Below, in pieces: positions 13,927 through 27,859 of a DNA stretch of 64,000 nt; the stretch's first letter is position 1; every line of letters starts with the position of its first letter. The notes under the pieces were generated by a model, which saw only the letters and a list, made by a program, of their open reading frames with translations, was not told where the DNA came from and did not search any database. Source of the stretch: Allacma fusca (lineage: Eukaryota; Arthropoda; Collembola; Symphypleona; Sminthuridae). The stretch lies in contig OX359247.1 in NCBI GenBank assembly GCA_947179485.1, positions 24,652,801-24,716,800 of the forward strand, given 5' to 3'. The position numbers and the translations under genes are program-made.

Positions 13927-16900
13927 TATTCGTGTGAGACTATGTATTTCCATTATTTCAAGTACAGTGCAGCAGCTTCGGACCTGTAACACTAGTGTTA
14001 CATATCTCTCTACGTATGTACGTATATAAATACATACATATGTACCCCACATACTCACAGGATATGTTGCAGTTGCATATTGAGGAAAAGAAGCAAAATC
14101 CCCGAGCACTGCTGACATCGCATCATTTCGTAATCGAAAAACCTATCACTATGTAAAATCTTTGAGGACGAATCGTCCTCACATTAAATCAATATAAAAC
14201 TTGTATGTTCTCTGGCGGGATGTAAATATCAAATTTTACTGCTCTTCAGAAAAGTATGCAGCCTATGGGACGTGCACTTACCCCTAGTAAACACGGATGC
14301 GAAAACTACAATGGTGGGTCGGATGTCCCAGCGATGTATGCAATGCAATTAGATTTTGTTATTCGATTCATATAGGTCTTTGTTCGGGAAAGAGCACTCG
14401 AAAATGGAAACCTAGTCAGCATCAACGCCTGAGCTTCAAGATCAAATTCAGCAATAGGGAATGAATAGCAATGTAAACACATTCCCCTAAATTCTAAGGC
14501 TCAGTTTTACTCATTCCCCCTTGAAAATACTAGCAGTATGTTTATCTTCCAAAGGCACTTCTCCTCCTATAGAATACTCACTCATACTAAATAGCATCAG
14601 CTTCAGGGAACAAATCAGAATCTCTGTCATTTCCCAATCTACCCCAACATTCTCACACATAACCTACCTCAATATTCGGACTCACGCTTATTCCTTATAT
14701 GTAGCATTTAAAGGCTCACGATGCTCTGGTCCAGGTTAATTCGTAATCAGTGTGATAGTTTTAAGTAGTAATAAAAAATTATTATTATTATTTTCAAACA
14801 AACTAGGAAATAATATTTTGAATAATTACTTTGCACGATTGCATACTAAAGATTTGAATATAAATTTGAACTATTGATAAGGAAGCACGAGGAAGGAAAG
14901 TGGCCCTTATTTTCACAGTCAGCTGTAATAGTAAGAAAAAAGAGTAAATAAAAGCCATATGATCAAGACAAGACAACATGAAAGCAACTTGTCATGTGAA
15001 AACACAAACAGGTGTAGAAAAACAGGATACGCACGTTCACTTGAATGCCTTGGAATTGCATCAACAACCTGCATTCATAAAGTCGACCATCACCTTCACT
15101 ATTCAGTCTCCCTCAGTGAGTCTACACACCATAACCCCCAAGACTAGTGCTCGTGAAAGGAAATGGAAATTCAAAAGGAAGTCCGATTTCTGAATGAGTG
15201 AATGAAGAAAGGTTGATTCTTGCATGCTTGAACGGGAATAGGTTACGTCATTTATAGCCCATACCTACTTTGTAAGAACCGTAAGAAAAACGTACCTAAG
15301 AGCTATACCTACTACGAATGCTGGCAAGTAAAGTAATAACCGTTCAGGTTGAGTATCCTCAGTGTCCTTCAGAAAATCTCCGTAATGGTGTCTCCCATTC
15401 ACCCTCATGTATCTATGTATACACTTTCCTGTATCTACTTAATCAGGATAAAGACGTTTATTAAGATCAATTCTCTAATCCTGTCCATTCCATTTTTGAG
15501 ATATGTCAAACTGTACGTCTACGGTTTAAACTTAGCCCTTAATTTGTCAATAGAAACATTTAGAGGAGGAAAGGCGCATTTCAGTGCCGTATCCTAAATG
15601 CTCATTCATTTTGTTAATTATTTATTCATGACCATTCTCTTGTGCCCAGGGAGGGCACTGCGTTGGTATTTTATTTACAGGGATATTTTGCAGGAGGACA
15701 GAATTTTATGTGAAGGCTCTAATGAACTAATTTCATCTCTCACATGCAATGATCCGGGTGGAAGCAGGGTAAAAATAGCGGAATTCTAATGAAGGAATCC
15801 AGTGGATCAGAAACCTGTATAATAATTATGATGCTGTAGGTATACGAAAGAGTGTCACTTAATGTGAGGAGCGTGACGTGAAGACATTTATCTAATGTCT
15901 TCATTTGTGGAACGGTAGGAGCATACCAATGTGATTGGAAATGATGCCAGCACTCTATAAAATTAGTAAAATACCTAAACATACTAACCATGCAACAATT
16001 CCTCACAAATTCCACACCCTTTGTTGCTCAACCTTTTAATGATTATTGATGGATCCTTGGCTCTTATGCCTGGGAAAAAATAATTGCAAAATAAGTAAAA
16101 TAGCTCTCCTATGACTTTATTAAAATTTTCTGGAGCATTTTGAGGGATGCAAGTGCCGGCGGGAGTATCAAATACCATCAACGGCATGAATGTCTACTTG
16201 GAATTTGTTGCATGTAATGGGACAGTAAGTAGTAAAATGTCCCTGCTACAGACATTTTTTTTATGTTGGAGCATATAGTGAAGAATGGAGTTGTAATAAT
16301 ACATGGGCATTTGTTTAGTGAGTGATACTGTGTATGTATACTATATAGAATACTGTATGTATGCATATGCTGGGACTCAATCATACTGATAAAAGTGGAG
16401 ATTTCATACATGGCTTACAGAACTTCCTGAAGAAATGGACTGGAAGTACAAAGACAAAGGTACAGAACCGAATTAGTTTGGTTGGTTGAGCTGTGGGTTT
16501 ATATGTCGTCTCTTATTGGAATTGTTCAAGGGTGAGAGGTCGCTGGTGAGAAGAGAGAGGCTACCTACCACACCTGGATGAGTCATCTCGTCTGGCCTCT
16601 CTCTCTCACTCTAGTATACTCCACTATCTCCGTAATTTGTATATTTCAGCTTTTTATAGTTCCTTCCATAAGAAACTCCTACAGGCAAGTGTGTTTCATG
16701 TGGGGTAAAATTAAGCAGGTAAGACTTGATGTATGGTATGGTGATTAGATTTTTAGACAGAAGCATCCCCCCATTCACTTCTCCGGCTACTCTCTCTCTC
16801 TCTCGACTCTTGTTTGTTTCATGTTCCAGTTTGAATCCAAGTGGAGGCTTTTATCGTCCCTGTATTATCTCAATATCCCTATTTTACAACGTACAATTAA

Positions 16901-19900
16901 ATATGAAATGGAAAGTATAGTGGGGATTCCTCATGCTTGGAGTCTGGAGTGGAGGAACAGTAACAATGTGCATACGACTTCGCCACCAGTCAGTCCATTT
17001 ACACTGCATACCAGGACCGGGAGGGAAAATTCTGCCGACCACCGTCATCACCACCGTTCTCCATCAAAACATTTTCCACTACTATCCTCCTCCTACATGC
17101 ATGTAAGTAATTATGAGGAGGTCCGCTCACATAGGGATATAGAAATCCATCTATAACTAAGTGAATACTAATACAGTGCATAGTTGAGCTGACATTATTC
17201 TCTCCTGACATGTATGGTAGGGAATTGAATCTGCCGGATTTTATTTTGTTCGGGCTGTACAAAAACTTGCATACGCATGCATATGGATGGATTTCGGAAC
17301 AGTTGATAAGTGAACCTAGGGTTGGAGTTGCAATTGCCATTCCACCCCGTATAGCATTTCTCCAGTTTACAAAGTCGGTTCGTGAGCATTCACATATCAT
17401 TCAGTTGCATTTCTCTATCAACTGACGCATATGCATTTCGACATACATGGATGCTCGGCACGCTCCGATCCGGTTCACTGCATCCGTCTAATCAATACAC
17501 CTCTTCCTAGCTGATGAAGGGGACTGGGACATCTAATCGAAGTAAACACTGTTCTCGTATATTTTCTGCCCACTTTTCCCCTTCTTGTTCTGTCATACAA
17601 AAGTTATATTGTTCTACTTGAATTACTGGCATCTGAAGAGCTGTACACATCAGTATTTATGAGCCAGAACCTATTCACATGTGCTTAAGGCGCAAAAGGA
17701 TGCATTAATTTTCACCAAGGGTTCTGCAAGGTGTTGGTTACATTTTGTGTCATGCTGGGGGAAATGATGTGTACATATGTTATGTACTTATATGCATTTA
17801 TAAGGACTGTGTCTTGTGAAGATGAGGTACAGGTGATCGGATGCAACTTTCTTTCCCTTCCTTCTTCACAAGGAATCCTGTGATGCTATAAGAGAAAGCA
17901 CAGGAAAAAATAATCCTATTAGAAGGTAAAAGCTCTTATTTGAAAACCCACAGAATTTCATGTGATATTCCCACCACAGCAGAGGCAGTATCAATAACCT
18001 TGGGGATATAAGAAAGAACTTACAACATAATAAGGGAAATATACTGTACGTCATATATTATGTTCCTATATTGCCCATACAGAAATCCTGTAGCAAATTG
18101 AGGAAAAACTAAATTATAGTAAAATTGAATGCTTCAGTGGAATCAGAATTGATTAGATAAAGGTATACACACTTGCACAAAGCCTACTTTTATTCTTTGG
18201 AGCTTTGTTGAAGGTAGAAGTTCCCTCAAACACGTAACATTACTTTTGCTTTTAGATAAAAATGCATGAAATAGAGCGTTATGATTTGATTTGACGGGAT
18301 AAAAACCTTGTGTATTGGATAAGGAAAAGTGAATTTATCACGGTGGTGAAGAAGCTTTTGAATCAAAAAATAGCGACGGATTTTCTTACAGGAAGTAAAA
18401 AAGAACACCTTTTTCTGCTCTTGTGGAACTTACTTCATATATTTTCTCACTGCACGGGAAAGAACTACCAGGATAAGGATTGTTACTGAAAATATAATGC
18501 TGATGTGCCTTTGTGCTATTCTGTGGGAGATATTCAAGTCCACTAATTTTTTGGGATAAAAGATGGTAATTGTGCTTGAATGTAAGCAATTCTCTATATG
18601 AGAAACCGCAAAGGACCAAAGAACCGGATGTAAATTTAATGTCACGCCAACATCCCTAAACAAACAGAGGGATTTAAAAGGATACTGCAGTGATGAAGAA
18701 AAACTATCAAGATTCGGGATGAAACGGAAGTTTCCCAAATTCTTCCAGGATGCTCATCCTCTAGACGATCGGAAATGAGAGAGGCAGTGGCTGCAAATAA
18801 ATTGTCACAGTTGAGATCCACATATCCTAGCTCACCTTAAGCAATGTGCATGGACGACAAAAGTGACGGCGAGGAACTTCACGCTGGACGAGCAGGTGGG
18901 AAGGAACCATGTCCGTATCCAAGTCAATCGTTCTACAAGATATTTACACAGTCACCCTCATATTATTACATAGCACAACAATTCCCCTGAAATCCACCAG
19001 GTCATATATTTAAAACCTCAAAGTTTTTTTTATATGTATAGTCCATAACTAGGTCCACCTATTTATCATCTTTAACTACGTTGACTTAATAGGTGTAGAT
19101 ATATGACGCATAGAAAGGTAATTACATATGTAATGATGTATCAGCATAAAGCACAAATAATAAATGGAGAACCAACAAAATGTTAATTTCCGATTCCTGC
19201 TATTTTCGAACTACCTACTGTACTACCTGCTGAGGAAGCACATTACTTGACAAAGCTGAGGGAGCAATTTGACGTGGAAATAGCCTCCGGTTATGTCTTA
19301 AGCCATGGAATTGCTCTAGCTTTATGTTTCCCCAACCAGAAATATCTTCCTGTGTTTATTCTATTCGTTTCGGAAGTTCAAGACCCGCATTTATGTAAAT
19401 ACTGCCAGCTACTATTTTTATGACTGCATGAATGTATAAATCAGATGAGCCCTTTTCCTTGCGTCGTTGAGCCCATTTTTATGGTGGTATGTCTGCTTTG
19501 GAGTAATAAGCTTTTTATTAATGCGGGCTGTTTAATATTCGCTTGAATGTCACTGCTTAAGCGATCATGAGAAGAGTGGAAGTACTTCAAGTGCAATATA
19601 GTGTAGCAACAGATGCTCAATCATTTCAATTTATTCCTAGTAAACATTTCCTTACGTCAAAAGCACACGTAATATAATATTTTTTTTTACATTTCGTGCC
19701 TTCTGTAGGGAAATGCAGTGGAACGTGGAACCCCATAAATAATGTGCTAACAAAGTAACTAAAATTTTATATCCACAGGTATAAAATCTCGCAGAAGAAC
19801 CATTTAATAATAATTAATCTAACCATACTGTGACAGTATGAAAGTTGACAATAGGGATTGAATCAAAATGACTATGTACGTGCCCTATGTAATTATGTAT

Positions 19901-22900
19901 AGATATACTATTGTATAACTAGTAAAAGTAAACTTTCCTTAGTCCCGGAGGGATCTCTACGAAAATGATAAGCCAGCGTAGATTTAAGTGATAATACAGT
20001 AATATCACCTCATTGTGTCCACATTTTTAGTCTGTCATGCCAATGACAGCAGGGAGGAAATAACAGAAGGCTATTAAATTGACATTGATGTCATCCCTAA
20101 AAATAAAGGAAGTTACAGGAAGGTAGCGAATTTAATATGCTTAAAGTTAATGGCTACAGGTTTTCTTAATGGGATTAGGTTTGATCCTGAAGTTTCGTCA
20201 CTTGCTCTTTTGTTTCTTCAGCTATAATAAGATTTGAAAGAAGAGGAATTTCTAGGATAAACATTAACATATTTCGCTCAGCTCGCTTTCCCTATAGGTG
20301 TACAATTTTATACACACATGCATATTACATTTGTGATATGAAGGAGCCTCCATGGAGTACTTCCTCAATTTCTGCCCATGAAACAGATTGCAATGGTATG
20401 AAGATATGCCCATAAATCATGCTTACAGAATAAATAGTAAATTACATATTTTATAGGTAATATTATCTATAGATACATTAAAAATAAAAAAATAGAGAAT
20501 GAAATGCGTTGCTTGGGAAAGGCACGCTAGAGCAAACTAAATATGTACATATAGAAGGCTGGAGGGTAGCACCACAAATAATTTTGCATTTGCCAAAAAC
20601 GTGCACATTGAGCTTTTGATGAGAGGATTGGAATTGGGGAAACGCAGGGAGGGAAAAAGCTATATTAAAGATGATTCAGTATATAGATCCGAAAAGATAG
20701 TATCTAATTTTTTTAGTAGCAACACAGGGTGACTTATCTTCGCTGTTTGTGAGAAAGAATGGGAGGTTGTGTTGGTGAATAGGAAGTAAAGAGGCGCTAA
20801 ATCCTTCTGATGAGCACCATGGTTTGTCGGCTTCTCAAAAGAGTGGAACAGCTACAAAATAGATGAGTGACCCGGGCAGCACGCGCCTCAACTTCATCCA
20901 CTGTGTCTCCCAGCTTCCAAGTTCTTTCCCATGTATAATGTTCTTTTATTCCATCATTTCGAGTCATACACAATCGCTATGTATTCAATAAAGTATAGGA
21001 ATATAAGAGTAAGTATATTACTGGAATCAAATCAAAAAATCCCGGGATTTCATAATACATTGCTCTATCTCCTCTTATCGGACTGATGCCCTTATAAAAC
21101 TCATTTGTCAGTATGTTGATACAAAGTACATAATCATTCTTATGTCATTCGAGGGATCCACCAACTTCCCAACTGTCTATTCACGAGAGTTATGTATTTT
21201 TGAACGCGGATCAGTGGAGTAACAATGCCTCCACACACACACCAATGCAGTGTCGGCACAAAGATACCTTGGGTTTACTATTTATCCATAGACGGACTGG
21301 ATGTCGAATGTGAGCGTATTTTTCTCTTCCCCATCAACTATTTCCCCTGATGCTTCATTCCCCAACCATTGCATGCGGCCTGCCCGACGTCCGTCACCAT
21401 CTCATTCGTGGGGCTTCATCTCATCAATGCCATCATAATAGGTAATCTTCATTGCTCAAATTTTTATAAAATACTATTGGGTACACTAATGTATTACTTC
21501 ATATACCATTTGTTCCACTAGTTTTCTAGCACAATAATCTCATAAAAGAATTTTTCCTAGCTAGTTACATAAACTTAGCCTCTCTTATACAATAATTACA
21601 ATTAGTGTAGGTATACATAGATAATTATATCCTAACGTATAGATACACTATGACTATATATATGCACGTCTGGGGCATGGCTAGTAATACCATAAGATTT
21701 TCCCTATTAGCCAAGTCTACTATGTGTAAGTTACTATCCGTATGCATGTGCAATTCCATGGAATTTTGCAACCTGATTAATCAAAAATTAAAGGAATCTT
21801 TTTAAAATGTGGGTACTAATCGGATGGCGTCTGTAAGGTATGATTACAGCTTCTATGCTGAATACACTACTGTACTGTAATGTTCATAGTAGTCTAGTTT
21901 TCTCTATGTGTGCTTACAGCCCTCAGAAACCAAAACAAAAAATAACAATGATCTGAATTTCGTATGGGTTGCCGGCTTGCGTGCATGCAAAATCGTAGTG
22001 TGGGATTGTTCGGGGTAGTTTCTCAAATAGCGGTTCAAGTAGATATATTCAGATCTGTGGGTAATGCGAGTCGAATGCATTTTTATGTCGTTGCTGGCGT
22101 TGACGAGCGATGAGGCTCTCTGAGCTCTTCCTACTCAGTTTGCATTGGGATGTTGCATATATGTATAAATAAATACTACTCTTCTCCAAACAAAAATAAC
22201 AGAGGGGAAGACTGAATTTACATTTTTAAAATCCGGATGATGCCACAACAGCTATGCTCATCACCTCCTTTCACAATACCCGTTGCCACCCCAACTATGT
22301 TGACTTTAATCCTGGTCGTGTGAGTCGGCTAATTAAAGAGTCCTCTGCTTCGATTCAAAATTAGATACAAACTCCCCAGCATCCATTTTACAGATATGGA
22401 CTCGGTAACTACATGTTATGCAATGAAAATAGTAAATATTAGCTGGATTTATCACAAGTTCAGGGTACAAATTACTACTTTGTATTTCAATTCGTTGAAG
22501 CCCTTGCTTCAGTGAAACTGAAAGTACTTAATGTTTCTAGTATAAAGATCATAAAAATATTTGCTCTATTGAAATGTGTAATATATATAAATATAGCCTC
22601 TCCGAAATTACGGTAAAGCATAAAACAATAAGTTTGAAAAGAGTTTCCAGAAAAAGACTCAAATTGAAATGAAGCTGCATAGTGGAAGAATCAACCACAT
22701 AAATAGACTCGATCCGCTCGTTGGGAAACACTACAAGAGTCTGTAAACATGGGAAAGATCCATTGAAAAGTAGGAACTAACAAGAAGAGACCAGGGAAGT
22801 CCCGAGAGATTTTTTCATTCTTTCTCTCCTCACAAGTTGGACGGAGGCAATTTTAGGCGGATTATTTGCTTATCTGTGGAAACATCAAGACATTCGGTTC

Positions 22901-23080
22901 AGCTTTGAGTGCTCAACTCTTACTTTCGCATTAAATTCATTTGGTGAGCACAAAGCCCTTGGCTTACTGCCTTTTACAATGAGTGGAGGTACTTCAGCTG
23001 CTGTGTATGGAGGCTCACCATAACAAAGTGTACCTCATTGCATTGGCTTCAACTTATTCTTCCACAACTGTAACACATTT

Positions 23081-23100
23081 CTCTCTCTCTCTCTCTCTCT
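23081..23100. repeat. (CT)10 microsatellite
   Basis: Ten uninterrupted CT units. A similar shorter run lies at 16791-16804. Confidence 0.9.
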
Positions 23101-23748
23101 GCATGCATATTTCACTTGTACAGTTGCATGGGAAATCGAGTAGAAAATACTCCGATGCGATAATGTGGCTCAGAGCACAGGGTGTGTGGAGAAGAGATTA
23201 TAATGCTGGACACTAGTTGATCATCCCTCAGATAAAATTAGCTGGGTAAATGGTACGAAGGTTAGGGTTCTATGGTCGCTCTAGGATTTCTGATACTGAA
23301 ACCCAAGTGCGGAGATGATTGGAAGATACTACTCAGGGCGAAGCCATTTGGTATGAATGTGATGATGGACGAGCGGTTGATGAGGACTTCGATCAAGTTG
23401 AATATGCTTAAATACCACTAGATTAGTCATCATTTCAGAACACAGTTCAGATACATTCATGAATCCCAAGCATTGTCATTCCTACTTTTCATTTTAGGGT
23501 AAATCTTTATATTCTCATATTGATATCCTCAGGTTGGATATCAGGGCCAATCAAAATTTGGGTGCTGTGACATAATTTTATGCTATGATCTAACCCAATG
23601 TACACAGAATCACAAAAAGCATTTAATAGCGGATTGACTCAGAAATCCTGATAATACCAAAAGGTTTTCTGCAATATTAGATAATTAAATCCCGTAAAAC
23701 GTAGCTAATTCAATTGCGGACATGTTCCACCAGTGATTTGAGTTGGCG

Positions 23749-23816
23749 TAAGTATACACATAGACATATCTACGTATGTTTGTTTATGTACATACATCCA
23801 TATGTGCGTATACTTA
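23749..23816. repeat. Inverted repeat, possible hairpin
   Basis: TAAGTATACACATA on the left pairs with TATGTGCGTATACTTA on the right apart from a 2-base insertion, with about 38 bases between the arms. Its nature is unknown. Confidence 0.6.
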
Positions 23817-26499
23817 TTATGCAGGACTACACTCTAAAGTTATACTCACTAATACTAAGGTCGTAGTTTGGGTTTGGGTATACTTGGCGTAATAATTTTT
23901 GTGAATATGGCACATAGTATTTCGAGGTGGGATAAAGCCAATTTTTTTCATCAATATGTACCTGAGACTGGAAATATGACAAACTGATGGAGCCCCGAAT
24001 GGAGAGAACCCCTGGATAGACTATTATGTTGGATCATTTGAGCTCCTGGGAACAATACACATAAGGAATTTTATTGGGTTGACATAATAATTCATTTTCC
24101 CCATTTCGTCTGCTTCCACTACTGTTACCACCGGCTGTACTGTGGTGTATCACTTTCATTAGGATGGCTTATGGAACATGACGCCTTCGAATTAATAGCC
24201 CATTCAGAACAACTGTCCTGATTGAATTTTAACATAGTCCCTCATGAATAAAATCCATCTATCATACCAGAGCGGATACGTGAGACTTTGTATCCACTCT
24301 TCATTTTATTATTTCAAGTGATTCACGATCTCGTCTTCCCTGCCTTACTCAATAGTTGTAATTTTTAATGCCTGCAAAATATCAATGGGAAAGAACGCGA
24401 GTATACTTCAAACATGTCCGTACATAGATTATGCGAAACCATGTTCTACATGACAAGTTTTATTGATATCTTGCAATATGTGTATTATGTAATTAGCCAG
24501 ACATACATATGATGTACTTGTATCGCTTAATGGCATTATAGTATTTCCCGGAGGTTAACTATACCCATCTGCATTTCTGGTGAAATAGAACGGAAGGACA
24601 AAATTTCGGTAGATATATAGATACTATTTTATATTCCCCTCGTCGGTACTGGGCCCTTACTTCTTAGTCTTAAGGGAATGGAAAATATGAATTTTTGATG
24701 GGACAACGTAAATGGCAAAATAATAGCAGTCTCTCCAACTTTGGAAGATTCTCTTCGAGAAATTCGTCTCCTCGCTCGGGAAACTAAATTCTTGCATCAT
24801 ATTTTCGTAGATCCTTTCCTGCAGAGAAATTACTAGAAGACGCCAGAATCCCAGTAGCGCATCCTTATTTAATCGTAACCTGCCAACTTTCTTGGTTAAC
24901 TAGACTTTCTCTCATATATACTCTCCACATAGCCCCCACACTCGACAGATTACGTTATGCACGCCCGCCAAAAAATATGATGAAGTATTGTTGAATGAAG
25001 CTATATATAGGAGCAAATAATACCGAGAACTTGGGGATTCATGAGCTGTAGCTAGTAGAATGCATCAGTTGAGAGTTTGGGCAGGATCAGGAGAAAGAAT
25101 GAGGGACTTAAGCCTCTTGGCCAACTATCTACATATTTAATGGGAATTTGATGGGCTGGGATAGAAGTTGGGAATATGTACTTGAGTATTTCTTTCGGGA
25201 GAAAATAGCAAGGACTTTCTTTCTTGAAAACATTCAAAGCCCGGAACTCTCCTGTGGTAGTCTTCGAACCTCATTTCAAGCTCCAGGCAGAGAGTTTAAA
25301 TATTTCCTTAGCTCATGTCCTTGTTGTATGTATGTCGGGACCAGTCATACACCAGCTCGCAAATTGTTTTTTCTTCCTCGATGACAAAACTTGTACAATT
25401 TGGGGAATGGGGAGTACCATAGTCATCTGTAAGGGTACTTGAAACTCCGCGATTACCACAAGACTCTACAAATCTTTTGCGTACATGGAATCATCTCAGG
25501 ATAAAATAGAACTCTATGTATAGCTCCGGTCCAGTGGTGTCTTTCCGCAAGTAAGTAAAAATGTCCCTTAGGAATACCCCCTCTCCATGTGATTTAGATT
25601 TCTCACAATAATCTCTCTCCCAAACTCTCCCAGCTCTTCCTTCCTTTTCATTTACTCTCGAGTAAGTACTTCTCTCTTATAATTAGATACCATATTCTTT
25701 CCCATAATCAAAGTTACATATTACGCATCCTATTTTTATTTACCAATTCACTATACGTAATATCCTGCCCCACTCTATTTTTTGTGTTAAAGAACAAACT
25801 ACAAAAATCTTTTTCTTTATCTTTTTTTATAATAAATTTTACTATACACCGACTAACATATCTATACATTATAAATTATTACCTTTGTTATTTACTTTAG
25901 ATAAATAATAATTACTATCAATATCAACCTGACGATCTGCAGTACTGTATTAGCTTTATAAACCTTATGGGGCGAACTGAGAATTTATGATATCTCAGGG
26001 GATTACATTAAATTCACTTTCAGCCACGTTTACCAGCATGTATCATTTATACCTTTTACCTCTGACGAGTGTTTTACTCCTCTGTGGTTTAAAAACTTCA
26101 AACATAATAAATAAATTGTTAAACGTTTTTACTACTTGTACTGCATTTGTACAGGTTCGAAAAGTCATTGAGTCTTCTCGAATGGCATAGATGCACATTT
26201 CGTACTAAGAAAGCCCGCGTTCCTTAACTAAGTCTTCTTGTTCAGTGCATTTTTTTTTTGTGCTTGTCCCTCTCGCTTTGGTAAGTATTACTGGTCTGTG
26301 TCTGTGCTCATCTTGTAATTGTAAAGCTGTCTCAATCTCAACTCCTGGGAAGGTACTTAATAATTACGTGTACGTCTATACTCTACAACTTTTACATGTG
26401 TGTGCATACCTTTTAAAAAAATTAAAAAATATGACTCATGCCATGTCATGGGAATGACATGAACGTCTTTACATTTTGTCGCATTACAAGGTGCGTTGT

Positions 26500-27002
26500 A
26501 ACTCTTGTCAACGTAATTTAATACGATTGTATTAATCTGGACAGGTGAAGGTGAGTTACACACTCTTTAGACCAATTTCATTTCTTGACTATAATTATGA
26601 ACTTGAATAATTTAATGTTAAAATTGTATTAACTCTGATTGTTTATCAGGTGCTGTTAATTTTAAAAGAATTATTTTTTGTTAGTTGAAATAAAAGACGT
26701 AATCAAATTGCATTTGATGTAATAATTTTCTCCGTGTGTCTACATGAAAGAAGATACTATTGGAAATACAGATACTGCGGATCATCTTATGTTTGATTAT
26801 TTAAGTCGTTTTTAAACTTTAAGGATGTAGACCTGCCCAAGCTCAATACTTTCCTCAATGTTTGTTTTAATTGAGATATCTGTATATGGTAGACTGGAAG
26901 CAAGACACGAGCTGATTGTTGGTTATTAATTGAAAGGGATTGTTTGGTAATGGTAACAATAATGAGGGTTTAATGAGAAGTGGTGTTATAATTTGTTCTT
27001 AG
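26500..27002 (+). other. Likely 5' untranslated exon and intron of the CYTH gene
   Basis: A good donor (GAAG|GTGAGT, at 26551) and a pyrimidine-rich acceptor (TTCTTAG, ending at 27002) lie upstream of the CYTH start codon. The stretch from 27003 to the ATG at 27058 has an in-frame stop (TAG), so it would be untranslated leader. This rests on splice signals only. Confidence 0.35.
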
Positions 27003-27057
27003 GTTGGACTAGGAAGTACTATTTGGATCAGCTGAAGGAGCTCTTAAGTTGGGAGAA

Positions 27058-27727
27058 ATGCCGACGAACATAGAGGTGAAAGCCCGAATGACCATTAGTC
27101 ATGAACGCGCCATAGAGATAGCATTGGAGCTGTCCCAGTCCCACATCCCTGAAATCTCGACACTCATACAGGAAGATATTTTCTTCCATTGTAACCACGG
27201 TAGGCTGAAACTCCGTCGGGAAACGCAGGAAGACTCCGAGACGGCAGTGTTGATTGCGTATGAAAGGCCGGATGTTGTAGGGCCGAAGAGAAGTGACTAT
27301 GTGAAGACAAGCATTCCGGAGCCTGATGAATTGGAGGATGCCCTGACCAGATCTTTGGGTGTGAAGGAGCGAGTGTCAAAAACTCGTCTACTGTCAATTG
27401 TCGAACGGGATGGTTTGAAGTCGAGGATTCATTTGGATGACGTGGATGGTTTGGGCCATTTTATAGAATTTGAGGTAATTTGGAAGTGTACGGGGAATTT
27501 CGATAGTTTTTTATTTGGAACTAAACTTTTTATCGTTATGAATTTGGATTGGAGTCATTTTTTTAAATAAGGATATGACATTCTACCAGGTACTGATTGA
27601 CGACGAAAAGGATCTGGAGAAGGGGGAAGAATTTGCCAAGTACTTGTGTGCAGCTTTCAACATCAAGGACGATGATCACGTGGACGGGGCATATGTGGAT
27701 GCGATTCTGGACAGGTCCAGTCTATGA
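27058..27727 (+). CDS. CYTH-domain protein (class IV adenylyl cyclase/triphosphatase-like)
   Basis: Two coding exons, 27058-27474 and 27590-27727, joined in phase 0 (GAG|gtaatt, ccag|GTACTG), give 184 aa. The protein is a single CYTH domain, the triphosphate tunnel fold shared by CyaB-type adenylyl cyclases and thiamine or inorganic triphosphatases. Visible motifs are NIEVKAR near the N terminus, GRLKLR at about 52-57, YERPD with GPKRSDY at about 75-86, KTR, IHLDDVDGLG and FIEFEV. These match the CyaB-like branch, where the N terminus reads N-[IV]-E-[IV]-K in place of the full ExExK. Substrate and function are unknown in animals. The ORF opens three codons earlier with TTG, so the ATG at 27058 is chosen. 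AATAAA lies at 27854, 127 bases after the stop. It is the first gene after the gene-poor left part. Confidence 0.85.
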
Positions 27728-27853
27728 ATCAAATTGTTCAGCTGATTGAACTCGGCTTTGTTTTTTAACGGATTTGCTTGATTTACAGAATCTACTTATT
27801 ATCATTCCTAATTTCAACTTTTTGCTCAAATTATTATGGCAGTTTGCTCGAGA

Positions 27854-27859
27854 AATAAA
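27854..27859 (+). terminator. Poly(A) signal of the CYTH gene
   Basis: AATAAA 127 bases downstream of the CYTH stop codon, on the sense strand. Confidence 0.6.

Larger units (their letters stand above)
1..26500. other. Gene-poor region, no supported gene
   Basis: I see no recognisable coding exon, RNA gene or transposon protein in this 26.5 kb. Open frames are short, overlap frames on the other strand, and show no family motif. The DNA is mostly unique and moderately AT-rich, with scattered microsatellites (GA, TATG, GT, CT) and many short palindromes built from TACATA/CATATGTA. It could be intergenic or part of a very long intron of a gene outside the window; the sequence alone does not decide. 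One weak Cys-rich frame at 3.36-3.82 kb is listed separately. Confidence 0.6.

Noticed and set aside
16999-17400. 133-codon ORF on the minus strand
   Set aside because: No family motif, overlapped by frames on both strands, no splice or start context; size is within chance for this amount of sequence.
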